Shown: one piece after another, positions 7,369-15,101 of the stretch
Position numbering within the stretch: position 1 is the first letter of the stretch
Layout: every line of letters begins with the position of its first letter
From: a candidate division WOR-3 bacterium
Lineage (GTDB): Bacteria; Hydrothermota; Tepidihabitantia; SM23-42
Reading direction: 5' to 3'
Assembly (NCBI GenBank): GCA_029858255.1
Contig: JAOUFJ010000021.1
Coordinates: 1 to 41,829, forward strand
DNA length: 41,829 nucleotides
Position numbers and translations under genes: made by a program
Notes under the pieces: model-generated
Told to the model about the DNA's origin: nothing
Seen by the model: only the letters and a program-made list of their open reading frames with translations
Database searches by the model: none

Positions 7369-7965
7369 TCAATCTTTTTCCTCCACAATACCTGTCATAG
7401 CCGGGCATTTGATGAAAACCCGCTGATACTGCCGACCGATGGTCGCCTCTTCCACGTAGTATCCACCGATTTCAATACGATATTCCCCTATCGTCCCCAC
7501 CAAAATGCCCCGGTCACTCTCATACCAGCGCACCGCACGTTTTTTCATGTTTACCGCGCAAATAATATTCAACTCGCCCGGGATTGTCGACATCAGGTCA
7601 GTGTTTGACGGTACAACTGTTGCGGGGCTCTTACCAAACATCGTATGCGAATGAAAGTCACCAACGAATTCGAGTCCCTGTCCTTGAGAAACCTTGCTGA
7701 GAATATCGTTGATCCTGGTAACCCTGTCCATATCAACCGTAGCATGTACATAACCACTCTCTGCCGTCTGGTAAGGAATAGCATATTCAACCATATATTT
7801 GTTCTCACCCTTGAAGCCCACAAGATAGCCGATCGTCTCCTTTCTGAAAACCTCAACCGACGATGAAACAATTGTCAGAAATGCCGGGAAACTCAAGAAA
7901 GCAGTCACCGGTTCTTCTTTTATCTCTTTTTTATGTTTTCTTTTCTTCTTGTCTTTTGAAGCCAT
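7369..7965 (-). CDS. JAMM/MPN-family metalloprotease (JAB1/Mov34-like)
   Basis: 198 residues from ATG 7965, eight bases after AAGGAGA. A very basic N-terminus (KDKKKRKHKKEIK) precedes an MPN domain. All zinc-site and catalytic residues of the JAMM motif are visible: Glu43 (KETIGYLVG), His105 and His107 (DFHSHT), Ser120 and Asp123 (PSNTD). JAMM enzymes cleave isopeptide or peptide bonds at the C-terminus of ubiquitin-like proteins, or process other proteins in bacteria. No ubiquitin-like, E1-like or sulfur-carrier gene is nearby, so the substrate is unknown. The start lies inside the 3' end of gltX (35-bp overlap), so translation is probably coupled. Confidence 0.85.
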   Translation of the reverse strand: MASKDKKKRKHKKEIKEEPVTAFLSFPAFLTIVSSSVEVFRKETIGYLVGFKGENKYMVEYAIPYQTAESGYVHATVDMDRVTRINDILSKVSQGQGLEFVGDFHSHTMFGKSPATVVPSNTDLMSTIPGELNIICAVNMKKRAVRWYESDRGILVGTIGEYRIEIGGYYVEEATIGRQYQRVFIKCPAMTGIVEEKD

Positions 7966-9385
7966 CAATGAATCTCCTTATGCGCATTAGACATTTTTCC
8001 TTGCCTATGATTTCCATTGTCTCAAAGAGCCCAGGACCACCCTGCTTGCCGGTAACAGAAAAACGCAATGGATGAATTATTTGGCGTGCTTTGATTTTGC
8101 TGGCATCAGCAAAATCTCGAACGCTTTCTTCGATTTCCTGGGCAGTATATTTGTCTATCTTTTCGAGATGCGGGAGAAAAGCACGCAGCAAAGTGAGCGT
8201 CTCCGTGGTATGATGTTTGCTCAAACCATCTTCATCAAAGTCAAAATCATCAACAAAGAAATAAGCTGCCGCTTCTCTGAAATCTACCAGAGTTTTCAAG
8301 CGTAATTTTACCAGCCCACAAACCTTTGTCAGATATCCCTTCTTTTCTTCTATCTCATCTGCACTCAAGAAACCCGATTTTAGAATAGCCGGGCGTAACT
8401 GCTCACACAGGTCCTCGTCTGACATCGCGTAGATATACTGTCCATTCATCCACTCCAACTTCTGTTCATCGAATACTGCGTTCGATGAACTTATGCGGTC
8501 CAAGCTAAAGGATTTAATAATATCATCGGTGCTCATTACTTCCCTGTCATCTCCGGGTGACCATCCCAGCAATGCGAGGTAGTTCAAAACGGCGCCGGAG
8601 ATGTAGCCTTTCTCTTTATAACTCATTAAAGACGCTGCACCATGCCGTTTTGACAACTTGCTTTTATCTTCGCCGAGAATTAGCGGCAGGTGTGCAAACT
8701 CCGGAAGAGGCAAACCTAGAGCATTGTAAAGCAGTATCTGTTTGGGGGTGTTTGTGATATGGTCGACCGCGCGGATCACATGAGTAATGCCCATTTCATG
8801 GTCGTCAACAACACACGCCAGATTGTAGGTCGGGATACCATTTGAACGCATGATCACAAGATCTTCAATGTCCCGGGCTTCCCGTTTTATTTCATGATGG
8901 ACAATATCGTTGAAAGACACCGTTTCATCGGGGACCAAAAAGCGAACGACTCTGGGTATTTTCTGCTTCTCCTTATCAGAACGTTCGGCTGGAGAGAGGT
9001 GCAGACACCTTCGATCATACTGCCAATCTTCTTTCCGTTTGTAGGCAGCCTGTTTTTCTCGTTCAAGGTCTTCAGGGTCACAGTAACAATGATAGGCTCT
9101 ACCGTCGTCGAGCAACGACTGCACGTATTTCTCGTAGATCGATATTCTTTCTGACTGGAAAAAGGGACCCTCGTCCCAATCGATGCCCAGCCATTTCAAC
9201 CCGTCAAGAATAACACTGATCATTTTTTCTGACGAACGGACGACATCGGTATCCTCAACACGCAGGATAAACTTGCCTCCATGGTGCCGGGCAAAAAGCC
9301 AATTATACAATGCCGTACGGGCACTACCGACGTGGAAAAAACCGGTAGGGCTTGGTGCTATTCTGACCCTCATTTCTTTTGTCAT
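7931..9385 (-). CDS. gltX: Glutamate--tRNA ligase
   Basis: 484 residues, typical for bacterial GluRS. It charges tRNA-Glu (and in many bacteria tRNA-Gln) with glutamate. The class I signatures are present: HVGS (HIGH) at residues 18-21 after RIAPSPTG, and KLSKR (KMSKS) at 243-247 followed by HGA. Cys100, Cys102, Cys127 and His129 match the zinc site of the E. coli enzyme. The helical anticodon-binding domain fills the last 170 residues. It heads the gltX-JAMM-acpS-fabD-Eis run. ATG 9385 has an AAGGAA about 13 bases upstream; the second ATG (9373) cannot be excluded. A tRNA-Gln gene is in this window but no glnS, so a Glu-to-Gln amidotransferase route elsewhere is possible. Confidence 0.96.
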   Translation of the reverse strand: MTKEMRVRIAPSPTGFFHVGSARTALYNWLFARHHGGKFILRVEDTDVVRSSEKMISVILDGLKWLGIDWDEGPFFQSERISIYEKYVQSLLDDGRAYHCYCDPEDLEREKQAAYKRKEDWQYDRRCLHLSPAERSDKEKQKIPRVVRFLVPDETVSFNDIVHHEIKREARDIEDLVIMRSNGIPTYNLACVVDDHEMGITHVIRAVDHITNTPKQILLYNALGLPLPEFAHLPLILGEDKSKLSKRHGAASLMSYKEKGYISGAVLNYLALLGWSPGDDREVMSTDDIIKSFSLDRISSSNAVFDEQKLEWMNGQYIYAMSDEDLCEQLRPAILKSGFLSADEIEEKKGYLTKVCGLVKLRLKTLVDFREAAAYFFVDDFDFDEDGLSKHHTTETLTLLRAFLPHLEKIDKYTAQEIEESVRDFADASKIKARQIIHPLRFSVTGKQGGPGLFETMEIIGKEKCLMRIRRFIDGFKRQEEKKT

Positions 9386-9426
9386 ACTATATCCCGTTCC
9401 TTTTATCGCTGTAATCTTATTTTGGT

Positions 9427-9504
9427 ATCACTGTAATCTACCCCGCACTTTTGTGGTCACAATAAGGCTCTATTGAATTCTTCTTTTCAATTGACCGAAC
9501 GCTT
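9427..9504. repeat. Direct repeat A (duplicated 3' end of a GIY-YIG gene)
   Basis: This 78-bp segment aligns without gaps to 9520-9597 at roughly three-quarters identity. Read on the minus strand it continues from 9520 as HYGKEAFGQLKRRIQ and stops at 9470-9472, which is the canonical C-terminus of small GIY-YIG proteins. It is therefore a leftover C-terminal fragment of a second copy. Confidence 0.7.
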
Positions 9505-9519
9505 CTTTGCCGTAGTGCC

Positions 9520-9597
9520 ATCACCGTAATCTATCCCGCACCTTTCGGGGCATAACAAGGCTGTACAATAGCCGTCTTTTCAATTGACCCAATGCTT
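9520..9597. repeat. Direct repeat B (3' part of the GIY-YIG pseudogene)
   Basis: Second copy of the 78-bp direct repeat. On the minus strand it encodes GKALGQLKRRLLYSLV in the shifted frame of the GIY-YIG pseudogene. Both copies begin with an ATCAC(t/c)GTAATCTA sequence. Confidence 0.7.
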
Positions 9598-9783
9598 TCC
9601 CGTGCTGCTTCAATCTTTTCTCTCTTATATTGCATCCTTCCGCGCCTTGTATGCTTCATAATATAAAAGCTCCCACACTTTTCCTCCGCGATTATGTTCA
9701 CCGAATCGCCTCTTGAGATTGTTGGAATAACCAACATAGATTTCGTTATCTTTGCATTTCCTTAGAAGATACACGTAGTACAT
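9521..9783 (-). pseudogene. Frameshifted GIY-YIG nuclease-domain protein
   Basis: From ATG 9783 the frame reads MYYVYLLRKCKDNEIYVGYS, then NLKRRFGEHN and YYEAYKARKDA, the standard GIY-YIG domain start (YVYLL...IYVGYS, Arg and Glu sites). It stops prematurely at 9625. In the next frame it continues as IREKRLKQHGKALGQLKRR to a stop at 9521-9523, exactly the family C-terminus. One missing base near 9637-9642 explains the break; restored, the protein would be close to the usual 85-95 residues. Such small proteins are stand-alone nuclease domains of unclear role. It lies 46 bp downstream of tRNA-Ser(GCT) on the same strand. A sequencing error would be the alternative explanation. Confidence 0.75.
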
Positions 9784-9829
9784 AATGCTTGCACCATGAA
9801 AAATCTCATATGCCCCGAAAGGTGCGGGA

Positions 9830-9918
9830 CGGAGAGGGGGAGATTCGAACTCCCGTCCCATCTTTCGACGAGAAACCGCTTAGCAAGCGGGTGCCTTCGA
9901 CCGCTCGGCCACCTCTCC
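9830..9918 (-). tRNA. tRNA-Ser (anticodon GCT)
   Basis: On the minus strand GGAGAGG pairs with CCTCTCC. The anticodon stem CCCGC / GCGGT encloses TTGCTAA, anticodon GCT. A long variable arm and the T arm GTTCGAATC follow. The discriminator is G, as expected for serine. No CCA is encoded (TCC follows). Confidence 0.95.
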
Positions 9919-10015
9919 ATCAACGATTGTTACCACACACCCCGAAAGGTGTGGAACACAACAAGGCTATGCTCAATCCGGCGCCTCAAACCTATCACAC
10001 AAATTCCGAAAAACC

Positions 10016-10046
10016 ATCGCTGTAATCATTTCGAGCCAAGCTCGAA
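10016..10046 (-). other. Hairpin directly 3' of tRNA-Ser(TGA)
   Basis: A perfect 7-bp stem (TTCGAGC / GCTCGAA, 10030-10046) with a three-base loop starts one base after the tRNA 3' end on the minus strand. It is followed by ATGATTACAGCGAT, whose 12-base core also occurs at 9405-9416. It lacks a T tract, so RNA processing or partial termination is more likely than a classic terminator. Confidence 0.4.
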
Positions 10047-10130
10047 CGGAGAGCGGGGGATTCGAACCCCCATGGGATTGCTCCCGGCGGATTTCAAGTC
10101 CGCTGCCTTACCAGTTAGGACTAGCTCTCC
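10047..10130 (-). tRNA. tRNA-Ser (anticodon TGA)
   Basis: On the minus strand GGAGAGC pairs with GCTCTCC. The anticodon stem GCGGA / TCCGC encloses CTTGAAA, anticodon TGA. A class II variable arm and the T arm GGTTCGAATCC follow; the discriminator is G. No CCA is encoded. It is 128 bp upstream of tRNA-Ser(GCT), probably in one transcript from the promoter at 10171-10198. Confidence 0.95.
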
Positions 10131-10170
10131 AATGCAGCAGTATCATCATAATCTAAGATACTATTCTATG

Positions 10171-10198
10171 ATTATACACGGCAAGTAATGCTTGTCAA
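10171..10198 (-). promoter_or_regulatory. Promoter of the tRNA-Ser pair
   Basis: On the minus strand, consensus TTGACA (10198-10193), a 16-bp spacer, consensus TATAAT (10176-10171). The start is expected near 10164, about 34 nt before tRNA-Ser(TGA). Confidence 0.8.
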
Positions 10199-10208
10199 CT
10201 TTGTAAGC

Positions 10209-10236
10209 TTGACGATGGGTAAATGCTAAGTATAAT
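10209..10236 (+). promoter_or_regulatory. Promoter of tRNA-Gln
   Basis: TTGACG (10209-10214), a 16-bp spacer, TATAAT (10231-10236). The start is expected near 10243, giving a leader of nearly 60 nt. It is back to back with the tRNA-Ser promoter, with 10 bp between the two -35 boxes. Confidence 0.8.
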
Positions 10237-10276
10237 CAATAAGATTTAGGATTTCGAAATTCGTGCTTCTTATTTG

Positions 10277-10298
10277 AGCAAGCTCGACAGGGCTTGCT
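10277..10298 (+). other. Hairpin in the tRNA-Gln leader
   Basis: AGCAAGC (10277-10283) and GCTTGCT (10292-10298) form a perfect 7-bp stem around an 8-base loop, ending two bases before the tRNA 5' end. It may guide 5' processing; that is inference. Confidence 0.4.
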
Positions 10299-10300
10299 AT

Positions 10301-10371
10301 TGGGGGATCGTTCAATGGTAGGACGGTTGACTCTGGATCAACTAATCGGGGTTCGACTCCCTGTCCCCCAG
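10301..10371 (+). tRNA. tRNA-Gln (anticodon CTG)
   Basis: The acceptor TGGGGGA / TCCCCCA begins with the U1-A72 pair typical of tRNA-Gln. The anticodon stem GTTGA / TCAAC encloses CTCTGGA, anticodon CTG. The discriminator is G371 of the 10 kb block (10371), also typical. No CCA is encoded. It reads only CAG, so a TTG isoacceptor is expected elsewhere. Confidence 0.95.
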
Positions 10372-10384
10372 TATCTGAAAACAA

Positions 10385-10422
10385 GGCTCGGGGCCGCGTA
10401 CGGCCCCGAGCCCGTGCTTTTT
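10385..10422 (+). terminator. Strong, probably bidirectional terminator
   Basis: A perfect 12-bp GC-rich stem (10385-10396 with 10401-10412) closes on a CGTA loop. On the plus strand CGTGCTTTTT follows, ending the tRNA-Gln transcript. On the minus strand TTGTTTTC follows, 30 bp after the stop of the propeller gene, so it can serve both convergent units. Confidence 0.85.
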
Positions 10423-10442
10423 ATGAAACGTATAGGCCAGTT

Positions 10443-12374
10443 TTAATTGAGCTTTATGATCTTCCTGGTTGTCTGCTGCCCGCCGGCCTTGATATCCGCA
10501 AAATAAATACCCTGCGGAATCTTGTAGTCAGTCTGCCAGATAACACTACCTTGCCCGGCAATCTCCTCAACAAGCGAACCGGTAACGTCGTAAATCCTTA
10601 TGTTCATATTATCGGTGGACCGTGACGAGAAACTGACAGAACCGTGAAATGGATTCGGAGAAACGGTAATATTGGTAACCAGGTTCTCCGTAACCTCACT
10701 CACACCAACCGGCGCGCTCACCTCGTTACTCAAACGCGACTCGGTCACTGCATGTATCTGAGCAGTAACACAATAATAGTAGTCACCCGTACCCGGAACA
10801 TCAGCGTAGACAAGTTCTGCAACAACTTCTTCATTAATCTTGTCATAAGGACCGCCGCTAACATCGCTGCGGTACACATTGTAGCCAGCAATATCCGGTT
10901 CAGCGTTCGCGTCCCAGGACAACGAAACCGTGTCACCACTCACATCTGCAACGAGATTCTCAGGCGGCAGCGGGTGTACCCATCCGGTATTCCAGTTATC
11001 ATGGAAGAACGTGCCCCAATCAACAAGGTAATTCCTCAATGACACGCCCTCAATGGTCCACAGATTCACCGTTCCATCGGCGACCAGCAGAGCGATTTCT
11101 ATATCACCATCCGCATCGACGTCCGCGACCGAAGCACTGTTCACATAGACGTTTGTCGCAGTTTGAATTGGCCAATCATCCACGACTGTTCCGTCTCCAT
11201 GAAAAGCCAGAAGATAGCCAGGATTGACGTTCTCACCAACGATCACTTCACGGTCGCCATCATCGTCAAGATCAAAGACAATTGGTGAGCACTCATTATT
11301 GTAAACTTCAACCGGCCATCCGCCGACTTGCCCACCAGTATGATGCCGAGCAAGGAAGCCGTTATAGCTCTCATGCCCGCCGCCGAATATCTCATAATCA
11401 CCGTCGCCATCAATATCTCCGGTGACCGGCGTAACATATGACTGGGGTCCGGGGTATGCTTTTGGCCAGCCGGCATAGCCCGACCCGTCATACTGCCAAA
11501 CTTTTACTGAATCACAATAATCGGTATAAGTGGCCACCAGAACATCACCGTTACCATCGCCGGTAATATCACAGAGCACGGGCTGGGCATAGCTTATCCC
11601 GCCGCCAATAACACCGCCTGCAATATTGAGCTTTGGCCATCCTGGTTCATCATTACCGTCTTTGTCCCACACATAGACGGAATTAAAAGAGACCGCACAT
11701 ATTTCAATAACACCGTCATTGTCAATATCACCGACTGAAGGTGTTGAGACGCACATGTAATCAACCACTTTGGGCCAGCCGGCAAACGGCGTGCCATCGT
11801 GATGGAACACACGTACGCGTCCTTCAGGATAATATCTCTGGCCGAGGATGACCTCGAGGTCACCATCTCCGTCAATATCAAAAATGACGGCGGATTTGAA
11901 GCCACTGGTTTCGCCGACTATCTGAGGCCAGCCAGGTACGTTCGTGCCGTCATTGTGCCAAGCATACAATGTATTCGCCCGGCCCGGAACGATGATCTCC
12001 AAACCGGGAAAACTCGTATCTATGTCAGCAACTGCAGCCTTGGTTTGGATCTCTTCAATCCCGGTCTTTGGCCAACCCGTCAAGAGATTCCCCTGGTAAT
12101 CCCAGATGTAGAATGCATTCGAAGTCGTACCCGTCAAGACCTCGCAATACCCGTCTTCATTAATATCCGCGAGGACAACACCGCTCGGTGCAAAGAAAGC
12201 GGCGGCCGGCATTTGTTTTGGCCACCCGGGCATCTGTTCTGGCGGCGTCCGCGCCGGGTATGTTTTATGATGAGACTGTTCACCGATCGTATAGGAATCA
12301 TCGAGGTTTGTCCTGCTGATGTCGGCTTGTGTTGTCGAGAATACCAACAACAAAGACATTATAACTATACTCAC
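10443..12374 (-). CDS. Secreted FG-GAP/VCBS beta-propeller protein with fibronectin III and C-terminal sorting domain
   Basis: 643 residues. A short hydrophobic signal ([17 protein letters not shown]) is followed by eight repeats of about 48 residues. Each has a calcium-loop motif such as [13 protein letters not shown] or [13 protein letters not shown] and a GWP motif (PGWPQ, AGWPK, GGWPV). This is an FG-GAP/VCBS propeller. A fibronectin type III domain follows ([20 protein letters not shown] to residue about 560), then a type A sorting domain ([32 protein letters not shown]). These proteins sit on or leave the cell surface and bind ligands or matrix; the ligand is unknown. The GTG start at 12374 is set by GGAGG five bases upstream. 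It begins 14 nt after the tRNA-Leu 3' end and has no promoter of its own, so it probably shares the tRNA promoter. Confidence 0.9.
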   Translation of the reverse strand: MSIVIMSLLLVFSTTQADISRTNLDDSYTIGEQSHHKTYPARTPPEQMPGWPKQMPAAAFFAPSGVVLADINEDGYCEVLTGTTSNAFYIWDYQGNLLTGWPKTGIEEIQTKAAVADIDTSFPGLEIIVPGRANTLYAWHNDGTNVPGWPQIVGETSGFKSAVIFDIDGDGDLEVILGQRYYPEGRVRVFHHDGTPFAGWPKVVDYMCVSTPSVGDIDNDGVIEICAVSFNSVYVWDKDGNDEPGWPKLNIAGGVIGGGISYAQPVLCDITGDGNGDVLVATYTDYCDSVKVWQYDGSGYAGWPKAYPGPQSYVTPVTGDIDGDGDYEIFGGGHESYNGFLARHHTGGQVGGWPVEVYNNECSPIVFDLDDDGDREVIVGENVNPGYLLAFHGDGTVVDDWPIQTATNVYVNSASVADVDADGDIEIALLVADGTVNLWTIEGVSLRNYLVDWGTFFHDNWNTGWVHPLPPENLVADVSGDTVSLSWDANAEPDIAGYNVYRSDVSGGPYDKINEEVVAELVYADVPGTGDYYYCVTAQIHAVTESRLSNEVSAPVGVSEVTENLVTNITVSPNPFHGSVSFSSRSTDNMNIRIYDVTGSLVEEIAGQGSVIWQTDYKIPQGIYFADIKAGGQQTTRKIIKLN

Positions 12375-12388
12375 TGGTTCCTCCCAGA

Positions 12389-12470
12389 TGCCGGAGGGGG
12401 GATTTGAACCCCCATGCCCGAAGGCCTACGCCCCTCAAACGTATGTGTCTGCCAATTCCACCACCCCGGC
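12389..12470 (-). tRNA. tRNA-Leu (anticodon GAG)
   Basis: On the minus strand GCCGGGG pairs with CTCCGGC and the discriminator is A. The anticodon stem TACGT / GCGTA encloses TTGAGGG, anticodon GAG. The long variable arm (AGGCCTTCGGGCAT) and T arm GGTTCAAATCC fit class II tRNA-Leu. No CCA is encoded. The propeller gene's ribosome binding site lies in the 14 bases after it. Confidence 0.93.
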
Positions 12471-12489
12471 AGTTGATGTTTGAATGTTA

Positions 12490-12517
12490 ATAATACACAT
12501 AAATCAGGCATTGTCAA
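12490..12517 (-). promoter_or_regulatory. Promoter of tRNA-Leu and the propeller gene
   Basis: On the minus strand, TTGACA (12517-12512), a 16-bp spacer, TATTAT (12495-12490). The start is expected near 12483, 13 nt before the tRNA 5' end. No other promoter fits between the tRNA and the protein gene. Confidence 0.75.
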
Positions 12518-12574
12518 TTGTCTCCGGGAAAGAACCTGCAGCCTGCAGCAGAACAGGCGATGTTAAACAAACAC

Positions 12575-12602
12575 TTGAATTCTAGCCTATTTATCCTATA
12601 AT
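12575..12602 (+). promoter_or_regulatory. Promoter of the DUF512-der-plsY-gpsA operon
   Basis: TTGAAT (12575-12580), a 16-bp spacer, consensus TATAAT (12597-12602). Seven bases on is 12609, the first base of the ATG, so a leaderless mRNA is predicted; no ribosome binding site is present. Confidence 0.7.
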
Positions 12603-12608
12603 CACCAT

Positions 12609-13823
12609 ATGGTCAAGGTTATCGCAAGCCGAGATAAGAGAATCCCTCAAGGCGCAAGACTAACAACGATTAATGGCCATAAAATTGAAGACTTCCTCGA
12701 ATTCCAGTTCTACAATGACTCCGATACGACCCGTCACATCGTGTTGGAGTACAATAGCACTCGAAAGAAGGTAACATACAGGCGGTGTCAGGAAATACCA
12801 GTTACGCTTGATACGCCACGCTACAGAGTGTGCACGAACAATTGCCATTTCTGTTTCATCAAGGGTCTGCCAGGATCTTTAAGAAAGGAACTCTACTTTA
12901 AGGACGATGACTACCGGCTTTCTTTCGTGTTCGGTAATTTCCTGAGCCTGACCAATATCAAACGCTCGGATATCTCAAGAATCGCTCGACTCAAACTTTC
13001 TCCACTCTATGTATCAGTGCATACTACAGACCCAGAATTGCGTGCCAGGCTCTTCAAGAATGAGAGAGCAGCCATGATCACGGAGCAATTGAAAGCACTT
13101 GGGAGTCATGGTGTGAAATTGCACTGCCAGATCGTAGTAATCCCTGGAATTACCGATGGAAGAAGTCTTCTCAAAACCATAGCTGAACTGTGGCAATTGT
13201 ATCCGGCGGTCGCTTCGATCGGAATTGTACCGGTAGGAAAAACCAAATACATGAAAGGAATTCCACTTGTTTCGAAAAAAGAGAGCCGGTCGATCTTGAA
13301 AATTGTAAATATGTTACACCAGTATTTCCGGGGAATCACCCATCGCGGACTTGTGTACCTGGCAGACGAGTTTTACCTGAAGGCAGGTTATCCGATACCA
13401 GAAAGAGAATACTATGATGACTACCCTCAATACGAGAATGGAATCGGCATGGTCAGATCTTTCCTCGAAGAAATGAAGGGGATCAGAAGGCTCAAGAAAT
13501 CGAAGGGCAGACATCTGATCCTGACCGGTGTCTCCGCCTATCCATATCTGGAGCGACTCAAAACTCGACTGGCCCCTGGCATCCGCATAGAAATCAACCC
13601 TGTCACAAACAGATTTCTCGGAAAAACCGTAACCGTTTCTGGACTGCTGTGTGCGGGTGATATAAACCGGCATATATCGGCTCATGGAAGTAAATTTGAT
13701 CGCATAATCCTACCCCCAAATTGCGTAAACGACAAAGGTCAGTTTCTGGACGGCAAAACAATCACTGATAAACGCGCTTTCATATCTCCGAAGAGCCTGA
13801 AGGAGTTGATCTCGTGCCTATAA
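12609..13823 (+). CDS. DUF512 radical-SAM-like iron-sulfur protein
   Basis: 404 residues. An N-terminal PDZ-like segment (PQGARLTTINGHKIEDFLEF, residues 13-32) precedes Cys75, Cys79 and Cys82 (CTNNCHFCF), the CxxxCxxC iron-sulfur motif of radical SAM enzymes. The downstream KELYFKDDDYRLSFVFGNF and YVSVHTTDPELRARLF blocks are hallmarks of the DUF512 family. PVGKTKY and the C-terminal FLGKTVTVSGLLCAGDI motif complete it. The biochemical role of the family is not established; a link to ribosome or translation maintenance is only suggested by its frequent place beside der, as here. The ATG at 12609 has no ribosome binding site and coincides with the predicted transcription start. The stop overlaps der by 10 bp. 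Confidence 0.88.
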   Translation: MVKVIASRDKRIPQGARLTTINGHKIEDFLEFQFYNDSDTTRHIVLEYNSTRKKVTYRRCQEIPVTLDTPRYRVCTNNCHFCFIKGLPGSLRKELYFKDDDYRLSFVFGNFLSLTNIKRSDISRIARLKLSPLYVSVHTTDPELRARLFKNERAAMITEQLKALGSHGVKLHCQIVVIPGITDGRSLLKTIAELWQLYPAVASIGIVPVGKTKYMKGIPLVSKKESRSILKIVNMLHQYFRGITHRGLVYLADEFYLKAGYPIPEREYYDDYPQYENGIGMVRSFLEEMKGIRRLKKSKGRHLILTGVSAYPYLERLKTRLAPGIRIEINPVTNRFLGKTVTVSGLLCAGDINRHISAHGSKFDRIILPPNCVNDKGQFLDGKTITDKRAFISPKSLKELISCL

Positions 13824-15097
13824 TAGCAATAGTCGGACGGAAGAATGTAGGGAAATCCACGATTTTCAACCGGTTAACCGGCATGCGGTACAGTATCGTT
13901 TACAAGGAGCCGGGTGTCACCCGGGACCGTGTCTACGGCGAAGTTCAGTGGTGTGGCCGTTCGTTTGGGCTGATCGACACAGGCGGTTTCTTCCCCGATG
14001 AAGATTTTCCTCTCGCCACGAGCATACAAAATCAAATCGAAACTGCCCTTGAGGAAGCGGACATCATTTACTTCGTCGTTGACGGACGAAGTGGACTCAA
14101 GCCGATAGACGAAGAGATCAGCAGTGAATTAAGAAAAGTAAACAAACCGATCTTCCTTCTGGTCAATAAGATCGACGACAGGAAAATCAAACACAACGCC
14201 GCTGAATTCTACAGGCTAGGCCACAAGAAAATGTTCGTAGTGTCAGCCGAAGGAGGGATCGGGTTCGGAGACGTGCTGGAAGCCACCTTGAAACAGCTTC
14301 CTGCACCGCCAATATCAAAAAAGACGTCTTGCGTCAGGTTATTGATCATGGGAAGACCGAATTCCGGTAAATCGACCTTGCTCAACGCATTTCTGAGAAA
14401 AGAAAGAGCAATTGTCGATGTCAAACCGGGCACGACCAGAGATCCGGTCAATGCAAGAATTACCTTTAATGGAAATGACGTGGAAATAATCGACACAGCA
14501 GGCATCAGAAAACGCTCACGCATCAAAGAACCAATCGAATTCTATTCGGTAATGCGTGCTATCAATATGATCGAGCAAACTGATATCACGATTTTGATCT
14601 TCGACACTACGACAGGCATCGTCGATCAGGACCAAAGAATCGCGGAGCTGGTTCTCTCCAAGGCAAAAGGGTTGATAATAGCACCCAACAAAATCGATCT
14701 TATCGAACCCAATGAACAGCGGAAAATAATCCCCTCCACAATCAGGTCCATGCCCTACCTTGATTTCGTACCAGTGATCCCAATATCAGCAAAGACGCGT
14801 GCGAACGTCCCAGCGCTCATGCAAAAAGTCATGGATATGTACGAAGAAAGCAATAAAATAGCAGAACAGGGCACGCTCGACGACATTACCAAAGTGCTCA
14901 AGCCACCGCCAAGGGGCGAGATATTCATGCTCAGGCAGGTAGGTCATCGGCCGCCGGTGTTTCAGGTTACTCTCTCTTCACCAGCAAAAGAAAGTTATAT
15001 AAAATACTTGAGACACGTGATAAGAAATTATCTTGGTTTTGCTGGCATACCGGTGCTCATAAGAACAAAGATCAGAAAGAAGTACAGGAGGAGATAA
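13814..15097 (+). CDS. der: Ribosome biogenesis GTPase Der (EngA)
   Basis: 427 residues with two tandem GTPase domains and a KH-like C-terminal domain, the layout unique to Der, which acts in late 50S subunit assembly. Domain 1: GRKNVGKST (G1, residue 8), a DTGG G3 and NKID G4. Domain 2: GRPNSGKST (about residue 179), DTAG and NKID. The C-terminal basic tail RTKIRKKYRRR is usual. The start is GTG 13814, eight bases after AAGGAG and inside the upstream gene's last codons, so translation is coupled. Confidence 0.97.
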   Translation: MPIIAIVGRKNVGKSTIFNRLTGMRYSIVYKEPGVTRDRVYGEVQWCGRSFGLIDTGGFFPDEDFPLATSIQNQIETALEEADIIYFVVDGRSGLKPIDEEISSELRKVNKPIFLLVNKIDDRKIKHNAAEFYRLGHKKMFVVSAEGGIGFGDVLEATLKQLPAPPISKKTSCVRLLIMGRPNSGKSTLLNAFLRKERAIVDVKPGTTRDPVNARITFNGNDVEIIDTAGIRKRSRIKEPIEFYSVMRAINMIEQTDITILIFDTTTGIVDQDQRIAELVLSKAKGLIIAPNKIDLIEPNEQRKIIPSTIRSMPYLDFVPVIPISAKTRANVPALMQKVMDMYEESNKIAEQGTLDDITKVLKPPPRGEIFMLRQVGHRPPVFQVTLSSPAKESYIKYLRHVIRNYLGFAGIPVLIRTKIRKKYRRR

Positions 15098-15101
15098 ATT
15101 G

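Noticed and set aside
9427-9465. Weak promoter candidate for gltX (TTGTGA, 16 bp, TAGATT on the minus strand)
   Set aside because: Only four of six matches in each box, and it lies in the duplicated GIY-YIG remnant. The true gltX promoter was not identified.
9521-9783. Programmed -1 frameshift in the GIY-YIG gene
   Set aside because: No slippery heptamer or downstream structure at the junction; a lost base or sequencing error is simpler.
9796-10188. Open frames across the two tRNA-Ser genes
   Set aside because: The translated tRNA sequence gives the familiar false motif GERGIRTP; these frames are artefacts of tRNA genes.
11799-12407. Long antisense open frame (202 codons) inside the propeller gene
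   Set aside because: It is a shadow of the repeated GWP and calcium-loop codons and runs into tRNA-Leu.
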